A stretch of DNA of 64,000 nt. Origin: Candidatus Poribacteria bacterium. GTDB lineage: Bacteria > Poribacteria > WGA-4E > WGA-3G. Positions within the stretch are counted from its first letter, which is position 1. Every line of letters starts with the position of its first letter. The notes beneath the pieces are model-generated. The model was given only the letters and a program-made list of their open reading frames with translations. It did not search any database and was not told the origin of the DNA. The stretch is taken from assembly GCA_028820845.1 (NCBI GenBank), contig JAPPII010000015.1:62001-126000 (forward strand), in the 5' to 3' direction. Position numbers and translations under genes: made by a program. Shown one piece after another: positions 12,303 through 19,628 of the stretch.

Positions 12303-12323
12303 GGGACGGAGAAACCCCGTCCC
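12303..12323. repeat. GC-rich palindrome (GGGACGG/CCGTCCC)
   Basis: A perfect 7-bp inverted repeat, GGGACGG (12303-12309) and CCGTCCC (12317-12323), with a 7-nt loop. It sits between the LamG gene and the TPR gene. No run of T follows on either strand, so an intrinsic terminator is unlikely. It has the look of a dispersed intergenic repeat. Confidence 0.6.
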
Positions 12324-12343
12324 TACACTTTGTGGATGCGTTA

Positions 12344-13129
12344 TTAGTCACGACGTGCTTTGAGCTGTCCCCATGTAGTAGAAAGTTTGTCCTCAGGTTC
12401 AACTGGGAGTAGCTTCCCATCCATAACACTGGTGACCTCATCAGCATCAAGTGCTCTATCGTAGACATAGAGGTCATCAATGTAGAATTTCGCAGCATTA
12501 TAATTCGTTCTACCGATGTAAAGTTTCTCTGCCCCTTGCGCGTGATCCTTGGGAACAGTCTGTTCGTCAACCACTTTACCGTCAATGTAAAATAGGAAAT
12601 CAGTACCCTCTTTGATCCCAGCAATGTGGTACCACTTATTTTCGTCAAATGTATCACCTTCTCCATCAGGCCCGACACAATGGCTTCCGGCGTTGCCGGG
12701 ATTGAACCGATAGTGGATGTGCAAGGGGACACGGTTACAGGTCCAGATACCGGGTGAACGATCAGAGCCGGGTGCCTTTTTCGCGATGATTTGATCCCAG
12801 CCACCGGAGTTTGGATCCGTAAAGTTGAGCCAGAAGAGAAAGGAGTTGTCTGTATAATCTTCTAATTCCTTGAAGGAATCGACCGTCACACTGTCTGCAC
12901 CTTTTGCGAATAACATTGAGCCGCCGTAGACACCTTCATTCTTGACGATCTTCGCACCATCAACGATTTCAGCATCATTTCCGCCCCCGGTTTCATCTAC
13001 AAGTGTTCCACCTTTGGCTTCATCAAAACTAAAATAGAGGATTAACCCGTCGTCTTCGACCGCAGCATAAGTGGAGAGTGCGCTGCCTACTATTAGTGCA
13101 GCCGCGAGTACATACATAACTAAACGCAT
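12344..13129 (-). CDS. Secreted LamG/concanavalin A-like protein
   Basis: 261 residues. A clear signal peptide (MRLVMYVLAAALIVGSALSTYAAVEDD) is followed by one LamG/laminin G-like jelly roll. Its motifs are LILYFSFDEAKGGTLVDETG, NKWYHIAGIKEGTDFLFYIDG and FYIDDLYVYDRALDADEV. Such domains bind carbohydrate or protein outside the cytoplasm. The end, LSTTWGQLKARRD, is short and basic and may be a lineage-specific tail. The start is supported by GAGGAGGTTCACTC just before the ATG. The role is probably in glycan or surface recognition; this is inference from the fold. Confidence 0.87.
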   Translation of the reverse strand: MRLVMYVLAAALIVGSALSTYAAVEDDGLILYFSFDEAKGGTLVDETGGGNDAEIVDGAKIVKNEGVYGGSMLFAKGADSVTVDSFKELEDYTDNSFLFWLNFTDPNSGGWDQIIAKKAPGSDRSPGIWTCNRVPLHIHYRFNPGNAGSHCVGPDGEGDTFDENKWYHIAGIKEGTDFLFYIDGKVVDEQTVPKDHAQGAEKLYIGRTNYNAAKFYIDDLYVYDRALDADEVTSVMDGKLLPVEPEDKLSTTWGQLKARRD

Positions 13130-13460
13130 GAGTGAACCTCCTCATGTCTATTTGAAATATAGTTGTTAATGGACAGTGCCAGTCCGTTACACGGGGTTGT
13201 TCAATGTCCATAGTTGAGTTGATAAGGAAACTTGTCTTTTAAACCACAAGCGTATCGTACAAGAAACCCAAAAATATGTCAAGAAAAATCTACCTTCAGC
13301 CTTTAAGTTTCCATAGAAACCGATGATATCTGATTTTCAGATATGAAATAATTAAGATAGGCGCACGACTACCATCGGTGTTTCAAACCAATAAAATCTT
13401 TGACATCCCTTTACGCCTATGCTACGATATGATACAACTTAACAGAAAAGGATACGAAAA
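13130..13460. other. Intergenic region with nested palindromes
   Basis: A 331-bp gap between divergent genes. It contains a perfect 8-bp palindrome with a 3-nt loop (ATATCTGA-TTT-TCAGATAT, 13326-13344). This is enclosed by a longer-range inverted pair ACCGATG (13319-13325) / CATCGGT (13373-13379). ATGGACA (13169-13175) and TGTCCAT (13205-13211) form another inverted pair. A strong promoter for the FMN reductase lies at 13400-13428. No coding region is supported. Confidence 0.6.
13400..13428 (+). promoter_or_regulatory. Sigma-70-type promoter of FMN reductase gene
   Basis: TTGACA (13400-13405, perfect -35), a 17-bp spacer and TACGAT (13423-13428, 4 of 6 matches to -10). The ATG at 13461 follows after a leader of roughly 25 nt with AAGGAT as ribosome site. 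Confidence 0.7.
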
Positions 13461-14051
13461 ATGAAGGATACCGATAACCAGTCCATCTACGTTGTTGCCA
13501 TCTGCGGGAGTCTGCGACAGGGGAGTACGACACACGCTGCACTCCAAATCGCGCTCTCTGCTGCAGAAGCGGCAGGTGCTAAAGTTGAATTGCTCGACCT
13601 GAGTGAATACGAACTCGTTTTTCAAGGCTCTGTTGCGAGCGAGAACGACTACCCACCCGGGGTATTCAAACTTCGGGAAAAGGTCCAACGCGCCGACGGC
13701 ATACTTCTCGGTTCGCCGGAATACCACGGCAGCTTCAGCGGGGTCCTCAAAAGTGCACTCGATCTGATGGGGTTTGACGAATTCGAGAATAAAGTTATCG
13801 GGCTCATCGGTGTGTCCGGTGGACGGATGGGAGCCGTAAACGCTATTTCTATGTTACGAACGGTAGGAACTGCACTGCACGCTTGGGTTGTCCCGAATGA
13901 CGCGTCAATTCCAAACTCGTCCGATGCGTTTGATACGGATGGCAATTTACGTGATGCTGAACTCAGTGAGCGAGTTAAAGCCGTAGGCAAACAAGTTACT
14001 GAATTCGCCGCGTCTCGGCATTTAACGGAAGCGCAGTATCAAGAAAAATAA
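13461..14051 (+). CDS. NADPH-dependent FMN reductase
   Basis: 196 residues with a flavodoxin-like fold. The FMN phosphate loop is visible at the start (CGSLRQGSTTHAALQ), followed by the second flavin-contact loop GILLGSPEYHGSFSGVLKSALD, here cut to its key residues GSPEYHGSFSG, and GLIGVSGGRMGAVNAI. The family reduces FMN, quinones or azo compounds with NAD(P)H in the cytoplasm. It is monocistronic, with its own promoter at 13400. The TnpB element is inserted directly downstream. Confidence 0.93.
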   Translation: MKDTDNQSIYVVAICGSLRQGSTTHAALQIALSAAEAAGAKVELLDLSEYELVFQGSVASENDYPPGVFKLREKVQRADGILLGSPEYHGSFSGVLKSALDLMGFDEFENKVIGLIGVSGGRMGAVNAISMLRTVGTALHAWVVPNDASIPNSSDAFDTDGNLRDAELSERVKAVGKQVTEFAASRHLTEAQYQEK

Positions 14052-14089
14052 GGCGAACAGAAAAAAATAAATTAGCATACATAATCTTC

Positions 14090-14130
14090 GGTGTCAAACC
14101 CCCGTCCTTTAGGGCGCGGATGTAGACACC
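14090..14130. repeat. Left-end hairpin of TnpB element
   Basis: GGTGTC pairs with GACACC (6 bp). Inside, CCCCGTCC pairs with GGGCGCGG around a TTTA loop, with one mismatch. It probably marks the left end of the element, and might also act as a transcription stop after the FMN reductase gene, although no long T-run follows. An older TnpB right end would look similar. Confidence 0.65.
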
Positions 14131-14155
14131 GCCTATAGTTGTGTCAAAAAAACAT

Positions 14156-14184
14156 TTGACTTTGGTGTAAAATTGTGGGATAAT
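14156..14184 (+). promoter_or_regulatory. Sigma-70-type promoter of tnpB
   Basis: TTGACT (14156-14161), a 17-bp spacer and GATAAT (14179-14184). Each hexamer matches consensus at 5 of 6 positions. The expected start, about 6-7 nt after the -10, is near 14190. That is the first base of the closing stem of the structured leader. Confidence 0.7.
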
Positions 14185-14189
14185 TAAGG

Positions 14190-14274
14190 TATCCGTTGGC
14201 AAGCAGAACAAGCGTCATCTCTCGGTGGCGTGCTTGCATCCCACTTGTTCGGGGATAAAGACAGATAACGGATA
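14190..14274 (+). ncRNA. Structured 5' leader of tnpB (possible pseudoknot)
   Basis: Complementary segments seen directly: the closing stem TATCCGTT (14190-14197) with AACGGATA (14267-14274), 8 of 8; GCAAGC (14199-14204) with GCTTGC (14232-14237); GAACAAG (14206-14212) with CTTGTTC (14244-14250), 7 of 7, which crosses the previous stem; and ATCCC (14238-14242) with GGGAT (14252-14256), whose loop holds CTTGTTC. A competing fold is a hairpin of CAAGCGTCAT (14209-14218) with GTGGCG plus CTTG (14225-14236), bulging two bases. The ATG is at 14279. The best SD-like bases (ACGGA) are in the closing stem. I match it to no known riboswitch. It may instead act as single-stranded DNA during transposition. 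Confidence 0.55.
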
Positions 14275-14278
14275 TACT

Positions 14279-15391
14279 ATGAGAATAGCCTACGGGTTCA
14301 AACTTCAGTCGCAAAAGAACGTCATCAAACTCGGCAACATGATTGACGATATGTGGGGCATCCATTTGCATATCATGTTGCTGGCACGCCGGTATCGTCG
14401 TATGTTTGGAAAAGATGTATCTGCATACAAACTCAAAAGACACGTCACCAAACTCAAAAAGCGGACAAAACCGCACTGGGCAGCCTTGCCGAGTCAAGTT
14501 GTTCAAGACGTTGTATTGCGGTATGGCAAATCCCAAGACGCATTTTTTCAGAACAAGAAAGACCGAAAAGCAGGTAAAACGAACCGCAAAGTCGGTAGAC
14601 CAAAAATCAAGTCTCGCCACAAATACAACTCTATGACGTTCACACAAGCCGGCTATACACTCGAAGAAAATCGTATTAAAATCAACTGTATAGGCACATG
14701 GTTCTCTTTCCACAAACACCGTAAAATTGAAGGCATTATCAAGACGATCACCATCAAGCGAGATAGGTGTGGGGACTATTGGATATATTTTTCGTGCAAG
14801 AAAGTTGATGATTCTAAACTCAAATCCAAGACGGGTAAGAGCGCAGGATTTGATTACGGAAACAAAACATTTCTCACAAGCGACGCAGGCGATAAGATAG
14901 CATCTCCGCAATTTCTCAAGCAATCGCTGAAGACGTTGCGAACTCTGAACAAGGCACTTTCGCGTAAAGTCAAAGGTTCGGGTAACTGGTACCGTGCGGC
15001 TCGTGCTTTGGCAAGACTCCATAGAAAGATTACCCGACAAAGAGAAGATTGGCAATGGAAACTTGCGACCGAACTTTGCACCGAGTTTGACGTGCTTTGC
15101 TTTGAGACCCTGAATCTTGACGGCATGAAACGCCTCTGGGGACGTAAGGTCTCTGACCACGCCTTCTACCAGTTTCTGCAGATACTGGAACAGAAGTGTG
15201 CAAAGCACGGCAAAAAACTCAAGAAAATCAGTCAGTGGACAGCGACAACAAAGCCTTGCAGTGATTGCGGATACCATAATAAAGAACTCTCTCTTTCAGA
15301 TAGACAGTGGACGTGTCCTGAATGTGATTCCCATCACGACCGAGACGTAAACGCGGCTATCAATATCAAACGGGCAGGCTTGGCTGCCTAA
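14279..15391 (+). CDS. tnpB: TnpB RNA-guided endonuclease
   Basis: 370 residues from the ATG at 14279; a longer frame opens at 14225 but would run through the structured leader. TnpB proteins are RNA-guided RuvC-type DNA nucleases of IS605-group elements. RuvC residues are visible: D192 in AGFDYGNK, E276 in LCFETLNLDG and an Asp of HDRDVNAAINI (354 or 356). The zinc finger uses C327/C330 (PCSDCG) and C346/C349 (CPECD). The basic N-terminal half includes a KKDRKAGKTNRKVGRPKIK patch. All key residues are intact, so the nuclease is probably active. The 3' end should overlap the omega RNA. Confidence 0.95.
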   Translation: MRIAYGFKLQSQKNVIKLGNMIDDMWGIHLHIMLLARRYRRMFGKDVSAYKLKRHVTKLKKRTKPHWAALPSQVVQDVVLRYGKSQDAFFQNKKDRKAGKTNRKVGRPKIKSRHKYNSMTFTQAGYTLEENRIKINCIGTWFSFHKHRKIEGIIKTITIKRDRCGDYWIYFSCKKVDDSKLKSKTGKSAGFDYGNKTFLTSDAGDKIASPQFLKQSLKTLRTLNKALSRKVKGSGNWYRAARALARLHRKITRQREDWQWKLATELCTEFDVLCFETLNLDGMKRLWGRKVSDHAFYQFLQILEQKCAKHGKKLKKISQWTATTKPCSDCGYHNKELSLSDRQWTCPECDSHHDRDVNAAINIKRAGLAA

Positions 15392-15475
15392 AGTGGAGCA
15401 GACATAAGACGACTTTTCTCTGAGAGAAAAACGCTGACTGCGAGGAAGCACAAGCCCTACGCTTTAGCGTGTGGG
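15373..15475 (+). ncRNA. Putative omega RNA 3' part / right end
   Basis: Three hairpins follow each other across and after the tnpB stop: GGCAG/CTGCC (15373-15388), TTTTCTC-TGA-GAGAAAA (15414-15430) and CCCTACGC/GCGTGTGGG (15455-15475). In studied TnpB systems the guide scaffold overlaps the 3' end of tnpB and ends at the right end, so the guide is the flanking DNA. Here it would read from about 15476 into the first codons of rnhC. The 5' limit of the RNA cannot be seen. Confidence 0.5.
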
Positions 15476-15485
15476 TACCTATGAC

Positions 15486-16166
15486 ATGGACACCATACAC
15501 AATTGGGATGCCTGGATTGGCACAGATGAAGCCGGAAAAGGCGATTATTTTGGTCCGCTTGTTGTCGCAGCCGTTTATGTAGACGCAGCGTGTCGCGAAA
15601 CCCTTTCGACTCTCGGTATCACTGATGGGAAAAAGCTATCGAACCGACGCATCCAACGCCTCGCTGAACTGATGCACAATGACTATGAGGCGTATATCGT
15701 TGTTGTTGAAAAAATGCCGACCGACTACAATACCCTTTATAACGATCTCCGTAGGCGTGGACAAAACTTAAATCACTTACTCGCCTCCCTTCATAGAGAA
15801 GCCATCGAGACATTGGCAACCCGGGTAGGGGCGAAACATGTACTTGTTGACAAATTCTCTAAAAATGACCTTATCAAACAACAAACAGATGATGAACGAC
15901 ACCGAAAAATAAAAATAATCCAGGAGCCAAAAGCGGAACGTGATATCGCTGTTGCTGCAGCCTCTATTATTGCTCGTGACACTTTTCTAAAGCGGATGGA
16001 AGTACTGTCTGAAAAATATGAGATACGTCTACCAAGAGGTGCATATCAAGTTATTGATGCGGGTAGAGAATTTATTCGATTGCATGGAAGCAATGCTCTG
16101 GGAGATGTCGCGAAACTTCATTTTAGTTTGACAGATGCTGTCCTTCGTAAACAAGTTTTCTTTTAA
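15486..16166 (+). CDS. rnhC: Ribonuclease HIII, catalytic domain only
   Basis: 226 residues from the ATG at 15486. A GTG at 15471 is also in frame but lies inside the right-end hairpin of the TnpB element. The enzyme cleaves RNA in RNA-DNA hybrids. WIGTDEAGKGDYFGPLVVAA is the type HIII active-site block; further motifs are DGKKLSN, HVLVDKFSKND and a PKAERDIAVAAASIIARDTF block. Family members are usually near 300 residues because of an N-terminal TBP-like substrate-binding domain. That domain is absent and the gene begins about where the catalytic domain should. No good ribosome site precedes either start. thiI follows after 23 bp. Confidence 0.9.
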   Translation: MDTIHNWDAWIGTDEAGKGDYFGPLVVAAVYVDAACRETLSTLGITDGKKLSNRRIQRLAELMHNDYEAYIVVVEKMPTDYNTLYNDLRRRGQNLNHLLASLHREAIETLATRVGAKHVLVDKFSKNDLIKQQTDDERHRKIKIIQEPKAERDIAVAAASIIARDTFLKRMEVLSEKYEIRLPRGAYQVIDAGREFIRLHGSNALGDVAKLHFSLTDAVLRKQVFF

Positions 16167-16189
16167 ATTTTTTTCGCGCGAGACAAATT

Positions 16190-17377
16190 ATGGAAGAATT
16201 ATTTAGCGTTCACTACGCCGAAGTTGGGCTCAAAGGGAAAAACAGGATATTTTTTGAAAAACGACTGGTAAGTAATATCAAGATTGCCCTGCGCGGCACC
16301 GGCTATGCAAAGGTAGAACGACTTCACGATAGAATTCTCGTACGACTCGAAAAAAACGCCGATGTCGCTCAAATTAAGAAACGTCTACAACAGGTCATGG
16401 GGATCGCCTATTTTGAACTCGCGTGCGCTACGGAGAGAGATATGACGGCTATCAAAGAGACCGCCCTGCAGCAAATTCAGGGAAGAACTTACAAGTCTCT
16501 TAAGGTCGAAACAAGACGAACTGACAAAACTTTTCCGCTAACGTCGCCGCAAATTAGTGCTGAGGTTGGCGGACATCTCATTGAAAAGACCGGTGCGAAA
16601 GCAGATATGCATAACCCGGACCTCATCTGTTGGATTAAAATAACACAGAAAAATGCCTATATCTCTACAGAAAAGATCCAAGGTATTGGTGGACTGCCTG
16701 TTGGTGTGAGCGGTAAGGTGTTGGTAATGTTGTCTGGGGGGATTGATTCTCCTGTTGCTGCATGGCAAATGATAAAGCGCGGTGCGAAAGCCGTTTTTAT
16801 TCACTTTTATAGCTACCCATATACCGATAAAGCGTCTCTGGAGAAAGTGATTGAACTCGCTCAGATTTTGGCAGTTTCAAACTATCGAAGTCTGGTTTAT
16901 CTCGTTCCGTTTGCTGAACTCCAGCAGACTATTGTTACACAGACACCGGCACCGTTCCGCGTTTTGTTGTACCGGCGGATGATGACGCGCATCGCAGAAC
17001 GAGTGGCGACTTTGGTAAACGCCGAGGCACTTGTTACAGGTGAGAGCCTCGCACAGGTCGCTTCGCAGACGCTAACGAATCTTCGGACCATCGAAGCGAT
17101 TGCTGATATCCCGATTCTGCGACCCCTTATTGGCGAGGATAAGGCTGAAATTATTGAAAAGGCACAACAGATTGGTACTTTTGACATATCCACACGTCCA
17201 CACCAAGATTGTTGTTCTCTCTTCGTGCCTAAACATCCAGCAACACGTGCTTCACTCGCTGAGTTAGCAGACGTAGAATCAAACTTAGATATAGACGCAT
17301 TGGTCGAAACAGCATTGAATAATCTCGAAAAAATCGAGGTCTCCAACGAGGAAGCATCGCCCAGACATAATCACTAA
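16190..17377 (+). CDS. thiI: tRNA 4-thiouridine synthase ThiI
   Basis: 395 residues. ThiI adenylates U8 of tRNA for thiolation and may also supply sulfur for thiazole synthesis. The N-terminal ferredoxin-like part (HYAEVGLKGKNRIFFEKRL) and the THUMP domain (about residues 60-165) are followed by the PP-loop (VMLSGGIDSPVAAWQMIKRG, near residue 180). GESLAQVASQTLTNL and RPHQDCCSLFVPKHP, with the conserved Cys, come later. There is no C-terminal rhodanese domain, as in the shorter Bacillus-type enzymes. It shares an operon with rnhC. Confidence 0.95.
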   Translation: MEELFSVHYAEVGLKGKNRIFFEKRLVSNIKIALRGTGYAKVERLHDRILVRLEKNADVAQIKKRLQQVMGIAYFELACATERDMTAIKETALQQIQGRTYKSLKVETRRTDKTFPLTSPQISAEVGGHLIEKTGAKADMHNPDLICWIKITQKNAYISTEKIQGIGGLPVGVSGKVLVMLSGGIDSPVAAWQMIKRGAKAVFIHFYSYPYTDKASLEKVIELAQILAVSNYRSLVYLVPFAELQQTIVTQTPAPFRVLLYRRMMTRIAERVATLVNAEALVTGESLAQVASQTLTNLRTIEAIADIPILRPLIGEDKAEIIEKAQQIGTFDISTRPHQDCCSLFVPKHPATRASLAELADVESNLDIDALVETALNNLEKIEVSNEEASPRHNH

Positions 17378-17425
17378 AAAACTTCATAACCCAAAGGTGG
17401 TCGGACTTAACTGAAAACCCGGGGA

Positions 17426-17485
17426 ATGCCATACGGCATTCATACCGTTGATTTCATGCCACACGGCATGAATACCGTTGATTCT
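17426..17485. repeat. Two imperfect 30-bp tandem repeats
   Basis: The unit beginning ATGCC at 17426 (17426-17455) is repeated at 17456-17485 with few changes. Each copy has a small palindrome (ATGCC/GGCAT) followed by ATACCGTTGATT. It lies between thiI and the heptosyltransferase and overlaps the most upstream TTG start of the latter. That start would translate part of a repeat, so a later start is more likely. Confidence 0.75.
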
Positions 17486-17498
17486 GATTTGTGGAACG

Positions 17499-18524
17499 GT
17501 GACCAGATTTAATAGTTTAAAAACTCCAAAAATATTGCTCATCCGGCTCAGCTCCCTTGGCGACATTGTACTTACAACACCCGCTATCCGGGCTGTACGC
17601 GCCAACTTTCCTACTGCTCACATCGCTATGCTCGTAGCGAAACAATCCGCCGATATCCTTCGTGAAAATCCACATCTCAACGAAATAATTACCTTTGACC
17701 GCCTCGCCAAAGACAAAGATACTGGTGAGATGTGGCGGATTATTCGTCTTCTACGCGAACGTAAGTTCACCCTGGCTATTGATCTCCAACGGAAGTTTCG
17801 GACGGAGATATTCATGTACCTCAGTGGTGCTACCGAACGGGTCGGAAAAGGGAGGTTTTGCACCGTTCGTGTCTCTGAGCAAGGTAACAGACACGCCACA
17901 GAACACTACTTCGACCTGTTGCATGCGGCAGGTATTCCAGCAGCAGATCAGAAGTTAGAACTATTTCTCGCTGAATCTGAACGGAGGGACGCCGTGCAGC
18001 GGCTCAAGACTGCAGGCACCGCCGACGGTAGACTAAAAATAGGTCTCTTTCCGGGGGCTGGGTGGAAACTACGGGAATGGATGCCCGAACGTTTTGCTGC
18101 CATTGGGGATAGATTGGTAGAACATTTCAACGCGGACGTTCTGATTTTTGGCGGCCAGTACGAATCCGAACTTGTGCAGACTGTTGTGAATCTCATGGAG
18201 ACGCGGGCAATTCCATTTGCAGGGAATCTTCAGATTAGGCAGTTAGCCGCTTGCATTGAACAGTGCGATCTTTTTGTCGCCAACGACACTGGTCCGATGC
18301 ACATTGCAGCAGGAGTAGGTACCCGCACTGTATCACTGTTTGGTCCCGGCAATCATATCCGTTTTCAGCCCCTTGGAATCGGACACCAAATCATCCGCCA
18401 TGCCGTGCCGTGCAGCCCTTGTAAGCAGTTCACAGATAAGTGCAAAGATAACATCTGTATGAAGGGCATTGGTGTAGACGAGGTATGGCATTCTATCTCT
18501 CGCGCGCTTATGGAAAATCCGTAA
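17499..18524 (+). CDS. Glycosyltransferase family 9 (heptosyltransferase)
   Basis: 341 residues from the GTG at 17499; a TTG at 17478 overlaps a DNA repeat. GT9 enzymes add heptose to the LPS inner core from ADP-heptose at the inner membrane. Blocks seen: KILLIRLSSLGDIVLTTPAI at the N-terminus, IGLFPGAGWKLREWMPERFA in the centre and LFVANDTGPMHIAAGVGT for the sugar-nucleotide site. The Cys-rich end (PCSPCKQFTDKCKDNICM) is common in WaaF-like proteins. It implies an LPS-bearing outer membrane. No other LPS genes lie nearby. Confidence 0.88.
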   Translation: MTRFNSLKTPKILLIRLSSLGDIVLTTPAIRAVRANFPTAHIAMLVAKQSADILRENPHLNEIITFDRLAKDKDTGEMWRIIRLLRERKFTLAIDLQRKFRTEIFMYLSGATERVGKGRFCTVRVSEQGNRHATEHYFDLLHAAGIPAADQKLELFLAESERRDAVQRLKTAGTADGRLKIGLFPGAGWKLREWMPERFAAIGDRLVEHFNADVLIFGGQYESELVQTVVNLMETRAIPFAGNLQIRQLAACIEQCDLFVANDTGPMHIAAGVGTRTVSLFGPGNHIRFQPLGIGHQIIRHAVPCSPCKQFTDKCKDNICMKGIGVDEVWHSISRALMENP

Positions 18525-18543
18525 GTAGAACTGATTGAGTGTC

Positions 18544-19617
18544 CTATCCACACGCCGCCTCAAAAGCGCGCAGATGATTTTCGCCGAGCACTTTTCGGAT
18601 ATCCGCATCGGAATAGCCCCGCTCACTCAATCCTTCCGCGATTTTAATGAATTCGCCTGCATCTTTGAGTAAATCGCCACCGCCATCAAAATCAGATCCG
18701 ATGCCAACATGGTCTATGCCTGCGATGTCAATTGCGTAGGCAAAATGATTAAGGAGTTGCGCTAACGGCGGCATTCTTGTCCAGCCGTCCAAGGTAATAA
18801 ACCCCGGCACAAAGGTAATACCAATAACACCACCATTAGCTGCCAAGGCTTTTAACTGCTCGTTGGTTAAGTTCCGTGAGTGGCGACATAAGGTCTGACA
18901 ATTGCTATGAGATGCGATGACAGGACGTTCAGAGATTTCCAGAACATCCCAAAACCCGCGTTCACTGATATGGGAAACATCCACAAGCATTCCCAATTCG
19001 TTCATCTCTTTGACCAATGCCATGCCGAATCGGGTCAAGCCGCCGCCGAGATCTTCCTCATCATTTCCTGTTGATGCCCACGTATTGGGATTATGGGTCA
19101 ATCCGATTGAGCGAACTCCCAATAGATACAGGGAACGGAGGACATTTAGGCTTCGTTCTACGGCTTCGCTGTTTTCAATCGCAAGGATTGCGGCGAGTTT
19201 GCCCGCTGCTTTTGCTTTGCGAATATCTTTCGCCTGTCGCGCGATGCAGATATCGGCGGCATTAGCTGTTATCTCTGCATCGAACCACCCGAAAGCATCC
19301 ATAGCATAAGCGAGGTGGTTTTTCCATGCGCGTGTCACGTCAACAGCAAAAAAAGCGGCATCAATCCCGCCCTTTCGCATTTTCGGGATGTTGAGTTGGA
19401 TGCCAATCGCTTCTTCCGCTGGTGGGACTGGACCTCGTAAATAAGCAATAGTCCCTTGGGGTTGTGTGGGATTTTGGCAATGTTCGTCAGCAAGGCTGAT
19501 ATTACCGCGGCGGATATGTGCCACGATCGCATCATTGTGCGAATCAATTACGATGGATTGTTCGTGAAGTACCGAGATAGGGGTATCTGATCGTGTCTGA
19601 CTGTTTTTCTGTTCCAT
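18544..19617 (-). CDS. Membrane dipeptidase, M19 family
   Basis: 357 residues. M19 (renal dipeptidase) enzymes are zinc-dependent and hydrolyse dipeptides, including D-amino-acid types. Metal and catalytic blocks are VIDSHNDAIVAHIRRG near residue 25, LAIENSEAV (bridging Glu), GLTHNPNTWAST, DVSHISERGFWDVL, IASHSNCQTLCRHSRNL and GIGSDFDGG. No signal peptide is seen, so it may act in the cytoplasm. It converges with the heptosyltransferase gene (19-bp gap). The G1P-dehydrogenase-like gene is 11 bp upstream on the same strand, so they are probably co-transcribed. Confidence 0.95.
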   Translation of the reverse strand: MEQKNSQTRSDTPISVLHEQSIVIDSHNDAIVAHIRRGNISLADEHCQNPTQPQGTIAYLRGPVPPAEEAIGIQLNIPKMRKGGIDAAFFAVDVTRAWKNHLAYAMDAFGWFDAEITANAADICIARQAKDIRKAKAAGKLAAILAIENSEAVERSLNVLRSLYLLGVRSIGLTHNPNTWASTGNDEEDLGGGLTRFGMALVKEMNELGMLVDVSHISERGFWDVLEISERPVIASHSNCQTLCRHSRNLTNEQLKALAANGGVIGITFVPGFITLDGWTRMPPLAQLLNHFAYAIDIAGIDHVGIGSDFDGGGDLLKDAGEFIKIAEGLSERGYSDADIRKVLGENHLRAFEAACG

Positions 19618-19628
19618 AGTCCTCAGCT

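Larger units (their letters stand above)
14090..15475 (+). mobile_element. Solitary TnpB element (IS605/IS1341 type)
   Basis: The element carries only tnpB; there is no tnpA. Both sides show hairpins with the same TTTA loop. On the left is GGTGTC (14090-14095) / GACACC (14125-14130), enclosing CCCCGTCC-TTTA-GGGCGCGG (14100-14119). On the right is CCCTACGC-TTTA-GCGTGTGGG (15455-15475). Subterminal hairpins at both ends and an absence of terminal inverted repeats are typical of IS200/IS605 elements. The exact cut sites cannot be fixed from one copy. The right end lies only 10 bp before the RNase HIII ATG. Confidence 0.75.

Noticed and set aside
14190-14274. Purine or other known riboswitch before tnpB
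   Set aside because: A closing stem with two arms and a loop-loop pairing recalls purine riboswitches, but the junction lacks the conserved core bases and the gene is not metabolic.
14225-14278. A tnpB start at 14225
   Set aside because: It would translate through the structured leader and add 18 residues unlike TnpB N-termini. MRIAYGFKLQ at 14279 matches the family start.
14144-15277. A 377-residue minus-strand frame across tnpB
   Set aside because: It mirrors the tnpB gene, which has full RuvC and zinc motifs. The antisense frame has no recognisable protein features.
15471-15485. A GTG start for rnhC at 15471
   Set aside because: It lies within the right-end hairpin of the TnpB element. 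The ATG at 15486 leads directly into the catalytic domain. It cannot be fully excluded.
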